From: Verrucomicrobiales bacterium
GTDB taxonomy: Bacteria > Verrucomicrobiota > Verrucomicrobiia > Verrucomicrobiales > DEV007
NCBI GenBank assembly: GCA_013911195.1
Contig: JACETS010000162.1
Coordinates: 1-5,814 of the forward strand
Length of the DNA stretch: 5,814 nucleotides
Direction: 5' to 3'
A model generated the notes under the pieces. That model saw nothing but the letters and a program-made list of their open reading frames with translations. It had not been told where the DNA came from and did not search any database. Of the stretch, positions 1-5,277 are shown in pieces. Numbering within the stretch: the first letter of the stretch is position 1; every line of letters begins with the position of its first letter. Position numbers and translations under genes: made by a program.

Positions 1-844
1 ACCAAGTAGGATCGTCGCCTTTGCCAAACTTTCTTCGCGTCTTTCCATCGCTACTAACTACCCAAACATGAAATGTTGAAGCGATCATTTGATCTTTCTT
101 TGGGTTGTTGACGCCGGTAAATCTACTCATGTGAGTCATTTCAACCCCCTCCCAATGAGCAATCCATTTTCCATCTGGTGACCAGGTTGGAACCTTTTGC
201 TCTATAGGTGCTTTTATCTTTTCATGGTATTCACTTTCGGGTTTGGAAATTAATTTGGCATCATTTCCATCAAAATCACTTATCCATATACGCATAGTAC
301 CGCTCCGGTTTGAGACGAAAGCAATGCGGTCACCCTTGGGTGAAACTGAGGGCATACCGTTGCTGAATTTTATTTGCTCCTTATTTGAAAATAGTCTTCG
401 ATGTTGGCCAGTATCAGTATTTGCAATATAGATTTGAGCATTTGAAACGGGATCTTTTTGTTCTTTATTTGGCTGAACCTTCATCCATACGATATGTAAT
501 GAATCAGGCATCCAAGAGGGTATGACATTCATACCTTCGTCTATGATGGTTTTGGTATTTTCACCATTTATATCGCAAACTCTTAATGTCATTGCGTGAT
601 TAATTTGTTCCATATAAACAAGCTTTTTGCCGTTTGGTGAGCAATTAGGCATTTGGCAACCTTTTTTCGAGTGAGTCAATTGAACGCTCTTTGTGCCATC
701 CTCTTTCATACGATAAAGTTGCAGAATATTTTGTTCGTCGCTGTGACTTACAATGACCTCACGCAACGTATCTTTCGCCAAAGCTACTTGAAATTTTTGA
801 AGTGCTAAAAGTGAGAATGATAGAGAAATGATTAAAAGCTTCAC
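1..844 (-). CDS. Exported TolB/PD40-type beta-propeller protein, 3' end outside window
   Basis: The reverse strand is open for 281 codons from GTG at 844 to the window edge, so the C-terminus is missing. Residues 1-23 form a signal peptide (KLLIISLSFSLLALQKF, probable cut after ALA). After it come PD40/WD40-like blades, each with the S-P-[DNK]-G core: CSPNGKKLVYM at 68-78, WMPDSLHIVWM at 111-121, VSPKGDRIAFVSNRSG at 167-182 followed by IWISDFDG, WSPDGKWIAHWEG at 221-233, and the start of another at DPTW (278-281). This is the TolB/DPP-IV N-terminal type of propeller, which usually binds proteins or ligands in the periplasm; no catalytic domain is visible. The GTG is chosen because an in-frame TAA lies one codon upstream and the first in-frame ATG (residue 46) would remove the signal peptide. 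It is not claimed to be TolB itself: no Tol-Pal genes are nearby and the usual N-terminal TolB domain is not recognisable. Transcription is divergent from the next gene. Confidence 0.85.
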   Translation of the reverse strand, partial: MKLLIISLSFSLLALQKFQVALAKDTLREVIVSHSDEQNILQLYRMKEDGTKSVQLTHSKKGCQMPNCSPNGKKLVYMEQINHAMTLRVCDINGENTKTIIDEGMNVIPSWMPDSLHIVWMKVQPNKEQKDPVSNAQIYIANTDTGQHRRLFSNKEQIKFSNGMPSVSPKGDRIAFVSNRSGTMRIWISDFDGNDAKLISKPESEYHEKIKAPIEQKVPTWSPDGKWIAHWEGVEMTHMSRFTGVNNPKKDQMIASTFHVWVVSSDGKTRRKFGKGDDPTW

Positions 845-851
845 TTCTTAA

Positions 852-879
852 AGCATAATGCTCCGTTATGAATCGACAA
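852..879 (-). promoter_or_regulatory. Candidate promoter of the beta-propeller gene, leaderless geometry
   Basis: On the minus strand, TTGTCG (874-879) and TATGCT (852-857) are separated by 16 bases and match the sigma-70 consensus at 4 of 6 positions each. Seven bases then lead to the GTG start at 844, so transcription would begin at or next to the start codon. There is no convincing Shine-Dalgarno sequence, only AAGAA directly against the GTG. This is a consensus match by eye, not a mapped start. Confidence 0.4.
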
Positions 880-942
880 ATTATTAAAATCTATACTTTT
901 TAAATTAATGCGGATAAGAAAATATATAAGCATTAAAAAAAT

Positions 943-959
943 GTGACGGAAAGGTGACG
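943..959. repeat. Direct repeat GTGACG, two copies 11 bases apart
   Basis: GTGACG occurs at 943-948 and again at 954-959, a period of 11 bases, or about one helical turn, so both copies face the same side of the DNA. The pair lies in the 200-base divergent region between the propeller gene and the lamin-tail gene. Response regulators of the OmpR/PhoB type commonly bind such direct hexamer repeats. The rest of 845-1044 is AT-rich and shows no open reading frame or RNA gene. Confidence 0.35.
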
Positions 960-1016
960 ATGTTTTCTTTTCTTTCATCATCGGTGCTGCATCATAATTG
1001 CCTAAGTTCGGATTAA

Positions 1017-1022
1017 TATACT
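1017..1022 (+). promoter_or_regulatory. Possible -10 box before the lamin-tail gene
   Basis: TATACT matches the -10 consensus at 5 of 6 positions and lies 22 bases before the ATG at 1045. No good -35 box sits at the right distance (the bases there read ATAATT or TAATTG). An alternative, TATTGA at 1033-1038, is 6 bases from the ATG but a poor match. This is the weakest promoter call in the window. Confidence 0.25.
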
Positions 1023-1044
1023 AACTTCCTGATATTGATTATTC

Positions 1045-1905
1045 ATGCAGATTAATAAAAATCCTCTTAAAGATTGGCTTAAGTGTTTACCTATCATTTT
1101 GTTTTCATTCAGTATTAATGCTTCAGCTGACCTTGTGATTTCAGGGGTTGTTGATGGAGATCTTCCTGGAGGTAATCCCAAGGCTATCTTTGTAAAAGCG
1201 CTGAATGATATTTCAGACCTATCTGTCTATGGAGTGGGTTCTGCAAATAACGGAAATGCTAGTAATGGTTCTGAGTTTGAGATGTCTGGTAGTATTAATT
1301 CTGGATCAATGTTGGTGGTGACAACGGCAGAAAATGAGGCATTCTTCATGGATAATTTCCCAGACAATGATTTTGTAGTTCTTGTTAATGATTCTGCTCC
1401 ATTGATCAATGGAGATGATGTTATTGAATTGTTTTTAGATGGTGAGGTCATTGATACCTTAGGAGATCTTGGTGTAGATGGTACTGGCGAGCTCTGGGAA
1501 CATAAGGATGGTTATGCTGTACGCATTGGCGGTGAACCAGGCGAATTTAGTGTTGAAAATTATAAGTTTAATAACGGTGGATTTGACACGCTTGATGAAG
1601 AGGGCCACATAACGGAGATAGCATCTTTATTTCAAACTACTCCCACAGAGTCAAAAGAACTTCAGATATCTGATATATTTTTCGATCGAAAAAATAATAC
1701 AATTGTTGTTTCATGGCCTTCGGTAAGTGGAAGAACTTATGCTTTGGATATCGCTACTGAATTAATAAGTTCTGATGGTGTCGGAGTTTGGCAGGAGTTT
1801 GACGATAACATTCCTGGCGAGGAAGATGAAACTAGTTACGATGTCGCTTTGGATGACGAATTGTCGCAAAAGTTTTTTATTCGAGTCAGCGATAATACGG
1901 AATAA
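1045..1905 (+). CDS. Exported lamin-tail-domain-like protein with C-terminal beta domain
   Basis: The 286-residue product begins with a signal peptide (basic N-end, hydrophobic LPIILFSFSI, AxA-type cut ASA|D at 28/29). Residues 29-190 resemble the lamin-tail-like (LTD) beta-sandwich of bacterial surface proteins and extracellular nucleases. Landmarks are GGNPKAIFVKALNDISDLSVYGVGSANNG-type strands at 42-70, NGDDVIELFLDGEVIDTLGDLG at 122-143 and VDGTGELWEHKDGYAVRI at 144-161. Residues 205-283 are a separate beta domain, with VSWPSVSGRTYALDIAT at 222-238, a 'W..F' strand and FFIRVSDN near the end. Similar 'W.S..GRTY' endings are, from memory, common in verrucomicrobial exported proteins. Calcium binding is possible given the many acidic loops (DNFPDND, GEEDE) but is not shown. 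No nuclease or hydrolase domain is attached, so a binding or structural surface role is the best guess. No Shine-Dalgarno precedes the ATG; this start is the one that gives a complete signal peptide. A hairpin follows the stop, so it is probably monocistronic. Confidence 0.85.
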   Translation: MQINKNPLKDWLKCLPIILFSFSINASADLVISGVVDGDLPGGNPKAIFVKALNDISDLSVYGVGSANNGNASNGSEFEMSGSINSGSMLVVTTAENEAFFMDNFPDNDFVVLVNDSAPLINGDDVIELFLDGEVIDTLGDLGVDGTGELWEHKDGYAVRIGGEPGEFSVENYKFNNGGFDTLDEEGHITEIASLFQTTPTESKELQISDIFFDRKNNTIVVSWPSVSGRTYALDIATELISSDGVGVWQEFDDNIPGEEDETSYDVALDDELSQKFFIRVSDNTE

Positions 1906-1908
1906 GAA

Positions 1909-1946
1909 TTCTTTTCTGTAACTTTTTAATAAGTTCATGAAAAGAG
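1909..1946 (+). terminator. Imperfect AT-rich hairpin after the lamin-tail gene
   Basis: Four bases after the stop, TTCTTTTC (1909-1916) pairs with GAAAAGAG (1939-1946, one G-T pair). Inside it, AACTT (1920-1924) pairs with AAGTT (1931-1935) around a TTTAAT loop, with a 3x3 internal mismatch between the two stems. No T-tract follows, so it is at best a weak terminator or an mRNA 3' end structure. Confidence 0.3.
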
Positions 1947-2033
1947 AAATAAACTGACCGATTGATTTGTTTTTTGTACCCAAATTTAATTCCAAGATAG
2001 GCGATATTGATTGTTTTTGATGTATAGGATGTC

Positions 2034-2061
2034 TTGATAATGAGTCACCGATTGCTATTAT
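2034..2061 (+). promoter_or_regulatory. Candidate promoter of the CxxCHH/toroid gene, leaderless geometry
   Basis: TTGATA (2034-2039) and TATTAT (2056-2061) are 16 bases apart and each matches the sigma-70 consensus at 5 of 6 positions. Only 6 bases separate the -10 box from the ATG at 2068, so the transcript would start at or beside the start codon. No Shine-Dalgarno sequence is present (the bases before ATG read CGGTGC). This is the best promoter match in the window. Confidence 0.5.
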
Positions 2062-2066
2062 CGGTG
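2046..2066. promoter_or_regulatory. Perfect inverted repeat over the -10 box, candidate operator
   Basis: CACCGAT (2046-2052) and ATCGGTG (2060-2066) are exact reverse complements with 7 bases between them. The pair encloses the -10 box TATTAT and ends 2 bases before the ATG at 2068. If the mRNA starts near 2068 the repeat is not transcribed, which favours a DNA site for a dimeric repressor over an RNA hairpin. If transcription starts further upstream it would instead form a stem next to the start codon. Confidence 0.4.
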
Positions 2067-2067
2067 C

Positions 2068-3084
2068 ATGAAGAATCTTTTTATCATTGTATTGTTCCTG
2101 ACTCTGTTGATTCAGGTTGATGGAAAAGAAAAGAATTCACCTGATGTTCGTAATGCTGTTGAGGGGGGCTTGCGTATCGTACAGCGAGGTGCTCAGAATT
2201 ATCCTAATAATAGGGATTGCTTTTCTTGTCATCATCAAACTTTACCAATGTTGGCAATGTATGAAGCGAGTGAGGCAGGTATCACAATTGATGGTGAATT
2301 AATGAAAGACCAAGTCCAATTCATACGAGATCTTTTTGAGGGCCGTCTTGATTCAGTTACAAATGGAAAGTCTCTGGGGGGTCAAAGTCTTACTGCCGGG
2401 CATGTATTATGGTCATTCGAACTTGGAGGAGTGTCCAATGATGATTACTCCGACGCATTTGTATCCTATATACTTCATCAACAAAAAAAAGAAGGGTATT
2501 GGGATGTTCAAACAAATAGACCTCCTTCCGAGGAGTCAAAAATACATACTAGTTATTTTGCTATCTATTACATGAATTATTTTGCTCGAGGTAAGGACAT
2601 TAAGAATAGAGTTAAGGATGCCGTGGACAAAGCGCGCCCTTGGTTAATTGATGAAAAACCAAATTCACAGGAAGATTTTAATGGTAAATTAAAGGCATTA
2701 ATTGCTTTAAAGGCTTCGCCTGAAAAGATTAATAACCTTCGTAAAGATATTATTAATAGACAAAGAGAGGATGGAGGTTGGGCTCAGCTTTCTGAAATGG
2801 AGAGTGATGCATATGCTACTGGGCAGACTTTGTATACTCTTCTTACAGAAACTCCAAAACCGGATCGAGATATTACATTCAATGAGTCTGTTATTAAGGC
2901 TCGATCTTACCTGCTTAAAAACCAAAAAGACGATGGGTCCTGGTTAGTAAAAACTCGATCTAAACCAATTCAAAAATTTTTCGACAATGGTGATCCTCAT
3001 GGTAAAAATCAATTCATTTCAATTTCTGCTACTAGTTGGGCAACCGCTGCTCTTGCAAAATTCCACTCTATTAAAGACCTATAA
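2068..3084 (+). CDS. Exported squalene-cyclase-like alpha/alpha-toroid protein with CxxCHH motif
   Basis: The 338-residue product has a signal peptide (MKNLFIIVLFLTLLIQVDG, residues 1-19). Just behind the N-terminus is CFSCHH at 51-56, which fits the CxxCH signature for covalent haem c; methionines at 61 and 64 are possible second ligands. The rest consists of helical repeats of the prenyltransferase/squalene-oxidase type, with QW-like motifs KKEGYWDV (140-147), REDGGWAQL (233-241) and KDDGSWLV (287-294), and helix motifs DAYATGQTLYTL (247-258) and ISATSWATAALA (319-330). Squalene-hopene cyclases are about twice this length and carry a DxDD acid motif; here the nearest sequence is SDAYATG, so cyclase activity is not expected. 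Similar secreted proteins with an N-terminal 'C..CHHQ' are, from memory, found in Planctomycetota, Verrucomicrobiota and Acidobacteriota, with no established function. A role in periplasmic redox or ligand binding is inference. The ATG is chosen for its complete signal peptide. The gene lies between two hairpins, so it is probably a single transcription unit. Confidence 0.85.
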   Translation: MKNLFIIVLFLTLLIQVDGKEKNSPDVRNAVEGGLRIVQRGAQNYPNNRDCFSCHHQTLPMLAMYEASEAGITIDGELMKDQVQFIRDLFEGRLDSVTNGKSLGGQSLTAGHVLWSFELGGVSNDDYSDAFVSYILHQQKKEGYWDVQTNRPPSEESKIHTSYFAIYYMNYFARGKDIKNRVKDAVDKARPWLIDEKPNSQEDFNGKLKALIALKASPEKINNLRKDIINRQREDGGWAQLSEMESDAYATGQTLYTLLTETPKPDRDITFNESVIKARSYLLKNQKDDGSWLVKTRSKPIQKFFDNGDPHGKNQFISISATSWATAALAKFHSIKDL

Positions 3085-3113
3085 ATCTCTACTTTAATTG
3101 AATTAATTGGCTT

Positions 3114-3136
3114 TTTTAAGAATTAAATTCTTAAAA
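3114..3136 (+). terminator. Strong AT-rich hairpin after the toroid gene
   Basis: TTTTAAGAATT (3114-3124) and AATTCTTAAAA (3126-3136) are perfect reverse complements around a single A, giving a stem of about 10 base pairs with a 3-base loop. A T-rich stretch (TCTTCTTTTCCTTT) follows from 3140. It lies 30 bases after the toroid stop and well before the sulfatase start. The stem is AT-only apart from two G-C pairs, so its efficiency is uncertain. A smaller repeat, TTAATT-G-AATTAA, precedes it at 3094-3106. Confidence 0.55.
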
Positions 3137-3156
3137 GATCTTCTTTTCCTTTGGCC

Positions 3157-3186
3157 TTGACTTATTGCCATGCTGATCGCTTCAAT
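3157..3186 (+). promoter_or_regulatory. Possible promoter of the sulfatase gene
   Basis: TTGACT (3157-3162, 5 of 6) and TTCAAT (3181-3186, 4 of 6, lacking the usual A at position 2) are 18 bases apart, and the ATG follows 6 bases later at 3193. The spacing matches the other genes in the window but the -10 box is poor. It lies just after the terminator-like hairpin, where a new promoter would be expected. Confidence 0.3.
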
Positions 3187-3192
3187 TTAATC

Positions 3193-4614
3193 ATGTTTGT
3201 ACCCCGTTTTTTATTATCATTAATTTTTACATTTAGTTTTTCTTTGTCTGTCCTTCAGGCAGAGAAAAGTAAGCCTAATTTTATTATTATTTTCACTGAT
3301 GATCAGGGATATGGTGATTTAGGTTGCTTCGGTTCTACTAAGATTAAAACTCCAAACATTGATCGCATGGCAAAGGAAGGCCGTCGATTTACAAATTTCA
3401 TGGTGGCTTCACCGGTATGTACACCTTCCCGTGCAGCTTTATTGACTGGCTGTTACCCAAAGCGCGTCGGTATGCATCAGCACGTTCTTTTTCCATCTTC
3501 TACCAAAGGCTTAAATCCCAAAGAGTATACGATTGCTGATCATCTTAAAAGTCAGGGATATGCCACTGCAGCTTTTGGGAAATGGCACCTAGGTCATCAT
3601 CCAGAGACTCTGCCTCAAAAGAACGGTTTTGATACCTATTTCGGAATTCCTTATTCCAATGACATGAATCATCCTGACAATAAAGGGAAACCTCCAGGCA
3701 GGGCACCAGGTATGGACGCTTTGTGGAAAGATCCGGGATCAACTCTAACCAAGTGGAATACCCCATTGATGGAGAATGAAAAGATTGTTGAATTACCAGT
3801 TGATCAGCGAACCGTCACTCGTCGTTATACTCAAAAAGCGATTGATTTTATGACTAAGAATCAAAACAAACCGTTTTTTGTTTATCTGCCTCATTCAATG
3901 CCACACATTCCTTTATATGTTCCTGATGAGGTGCGTGACCCAAACCATCTAAATGCCTACACTAATACAATCGAACATATTGATGCCGAAGTTGGTCGCC
4001 TAATGGATAAAGTTCGTGAACTAGGGCTTTCCAAAAATACATATGTTATATATACCACTGATAATGGTCCTTGGCTGCCCTTCAAGCATCATGGAGGTAG
4101 TGCAGGTCCGTTACGTGATGGGAAGGGAACGACATTTGAAGGGGGGCAGCGTGTGCCTTGTGTTATGTGGGCTCCAGGACGAATTCCTGCAAACTCTGAG
4201 TGTCATGAGTTGATGGGGACCATTGATCTCTTGCCAACAATTGCTGCATTGACTGAAACACCACTTCCTGTTGATCAAAAAATTGATGGTTTGAATGCTT
4301 CTTCTTTGCTGACAAGTGATAAAAAGTCCCCACGCAATGAGTTTCTATACTATACCTCTCGAGGTGATTTGGAGGGCATTCGAAAAGATAAGTGGAAGCT
4401 CTTAGTGAAAAAGAAAAGAAAACCTAGGAATGCTGGTAAGAACTGGAAAGCTCCAGCTCCAGAAATTTTACTTTTCGATATAATTGCAGACATGGGTGAA
4501 AAGACTAACCTCGCTAATGAGCATCCTCAAAAAGTTCAAGAGCTTACCGGACGAATGGAGAATCTGGATGCTGAAATCACGAAGAATTCTCGTGAACCTT
4601 GGTACAAACAATAA
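3193..4614 (+). CDS. Exported formylglycine-dependent sulfatase (arylsulfatase A-like, S1 type)
   Basis: This 473-residue sulfatase would hydrolyse sulfate esters, probably on sulfated glycans, outside the cytoplasm. Residues 1-23 are a signal peptide (cut LQA|E). The core begins with NFIIIFTDDQGYGDLG (29-44), where D36 and D37 bind the metal. The C-T-P-S-R signature at 76-80 supplies C76, which must be oxidised to formylglycine, probably by an anSME-type enzyme because export precedes folding; no maturase is in the window. Other expected active-site residues are present: GKWHLG (K130, H132), HSMPH (H238), TTDNG (D290, N291) and GKGTTFEGGQRVP (K311). The C-terminal region ends in the usual LFDI..D.GEKTNLA strand (428-441). 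Length and motif order are normal for the family, and no active-site residue is missing. The start at ATG 3193 is preferred over an in-frame TTG at 3151, which would put 14 polar residues before the signal peptide. The substrate cannot be told from sequence alone. The lysine-rich loop at 406-419 is unusual but not diagnostic. Confidence 0.95.
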   Translation: MFVPRFLLSLIFTFSFSLSVLQAEKSKPNFIIIFTDDQGYGDLGCFGSTKIKTPNIDRMAKEGRRFTNFMVASPVCTPSRAALLTGCYPKRVGMHQHVLFPSSTKGLNPKEYTIADHLKSQGYATAAFGKWHLGHHPETLPQKNGFDTYFGIPYSNDMNHPDNKGKPPGRAPGMDALWKDPGSTLTKWNTPLMENEKIVELPVDQRTVTRRYTQKAIDFMTKNQNKPFFVYLPHSMPHIPLYVPDEVRDPNHLNAYTNTIEHIDAEVGRLMDKVRELGLSKNTYVIYTTDNGPWLPFKHHGGSAGPLRDGKGTTFEGGQRVPCVMWAPGRIPANSECHELMGTIDLLPTIAALTETPLPVDQKIDGLNASSLLTSDKKSPRNEFLYYTSRGDLEGIRKDKWKLLVKKKRKPRNAGKNWKAPAPEILLFDIIADMGEKTNLANEHPQKVQELTGRMENLDAEITKNSREPWYKQ

Positions 4615-4652
4615 TCACCTTATAGGCACATAACATTATTCCTCGTTTTTAA

Positions 4653-4681
4653 TTGGCATGACTATGCATTTGAAATATGCT
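4653..4681 (+). promoter_or_regulatory. Candidate promoter of the SHD1 gene; bears on its start codon
   Basis: TTGGCA (4653-4658, 5 of 6) and TATGCT (4676-4681, 4 of 6) are separated by 17 bases. The -10 box overlaps the first possible ATG (4677) and is followed after 7 bases by a second in-frame ATG at 4689. The arrangement TATGCT-N7-start is the same as before the propeller gene, and both spacers contain AAGA. If real, translation starts at 4689. Confidence 0.4.
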
Positions 4682-5276
4682 AGTAAGAATGAGGTTGCAT
4701 GTAAAACAAAGGCTCTTCATCCCTTGCGGCTTGGTTGTTTTTTTTATGGGTTCCTTAAATGTGCTCTTTTCAAATGAAGTCCAATCGAAATTCAAAACAT
4801 GGACTTCTCAAGCGGGCACGAAAATTCAAGCTCGATTGATTGATGCCGACCATTCGGAGGTCAATCTTAAAACTAATAAAGGAAAAGTAATAAGATTGCA
4901 TCCTGATAAACTTTGCGAAGCTGACAGAGTTTATGTATTCTCAAGGTTTCCAATGCCTGAGTTGGCGAAACGCGTTATCGGAAAACGTCTAATATTTCAC
5001 GCCCAAGACTGGCCAGTTACAGCAGTTTTCCAATTTAATAAAAATGGGGAATTCGGATTTGGTGCATTAAAGGGTAACCAAATTCAAACAGAAAAAGAGG
5101 GGCTCACTTATAAAATAAAAGACCTCGAAATAAAAATTATGGATGGGGATAAAGTTTTTAATCGTTTAAAGTTTATAAACGCTAAACCTAAAGTTGGTGA
5201 TTCTTTATTTTTTGGTTTGTCTAGAACAATGGTGAGCGGAAAAATTATAGGCGTTGCCGATGCTGCACCATTTTGA
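4677..5276 (+). CDS. Exported SHD1-domain protein with uncharacterised C-terminal domain
   Basis: The product is 199 residues from ATG 4677, or 195 from ATG 4689; the shorter form gives a cleaner signal peptide (MRLHVKQR, then the hydrophobic LFIPCGLVVFFMGSLNVLFS) and fits the promoter. Residues 38-88 match the SLA1 homology domain 1 pattern: FKTWTSQAGTKIQARLIDAD, then a strand EVNLKTNKGKVIRLHPDKL, then EADRVYV. In Planctomycetota and Verrucomicrobiota this small SH3-like beta domain is frequent in exported proteins and is presumed to mediate binding; its partner is unknown. Residues 99-199 are predicted by eye to be mostly beta strands (RLIFHAQDWPVTAVFQFNKNGEFGFGAL, YKIKDLEIKIM, GDSLFFGLSRTMVSGKIIGV) and I do not recognise them. 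The spacing of 62 bases from the sulfatase would allow read-through, but a separate promoter is plausible. The stop codon is one base from the stop of the convergent NIPSNAP gene, leaving no room for an intergenic terminator. Confidence 0.8.
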   Translation: MLVRMRLHVKQRLFIPCGLVVFFMGSLNVLFSNEVQSKFKTWTSQAGTKIQARLIDADHSEVNLKTNKGKVIRLHPDKLCEADRVYVFSRFPMPELAKRVIGKRLIFHAQDWPVTAVFQFNKNGEFGFGALKGNQIQTEKEGLTYKIKDLEIKIMDGDKVFNRLKFINAKPKVGDSLFFGLSRTMVSGKIIGVADAAPF

Positions 5277-5277
5277 G

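Noticed and set aside
243..431. Plus-strand 62-codon open frame
   Set aside because: It lies inside the propeller gene on the opposite strand, whose blades read cleanly through it; the peptide resembles nothing.
1..844. TolB of the Tol-Pal system
   Set aside because: Only the propeller repeats are recognisable; the usual N-terminal domain and neighbouring tolA or pal genes are not seen.
958..983. Inverted repeat CGATG / CATCG in the divergent region
   Set aside because: Five-base arms with a 16-base gap are too weak in this sequence; the direct repeat overlapping it is better supported.
1904..1913. Palindrome AAGAATTCTT at the lamin-tail stop
   Set aside because: It starts about one base off the stop and is a short AT-rich palindrome, expected by chance; the larger hairpin around it is listed instead.
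1762..1995. Minus-strand 77-codon open frame overlapping the lamin-tail 3' end
   Set aside because: It overlaps the well-supported 'GRTY' beta domain and covers the candidate terminator; no family resemblance.
2068..3084. Squalene-hopene cyclase or oxidosqualene cyclase
   Set aside because: It is about half the expected length, lacks DxDD, has a signal peptide, and has only degenerate QW-like repeats.
3151..3192. TTG start giving the sulfatase 14 extra residues
   Set aside because: The extension is polar (ALTYCHADRFNLI) and would bury the signal peptide; ATG 3193 gives a standard one. TTGACT within it fits a -35 box better.
3545..3766. Minus-strand open frame inside the sulfatase
   Set aside because: It is opposite conserved sulfatase core sequence (GKWHLG) and is a chance reading frame.
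4615..4676. Terminator between the sulfatase and SHD1 genes
   Set aside because: Only AATAAT/ATTATT-type arms are present, with no stable stem and no T-tract, so read-through remains possible.
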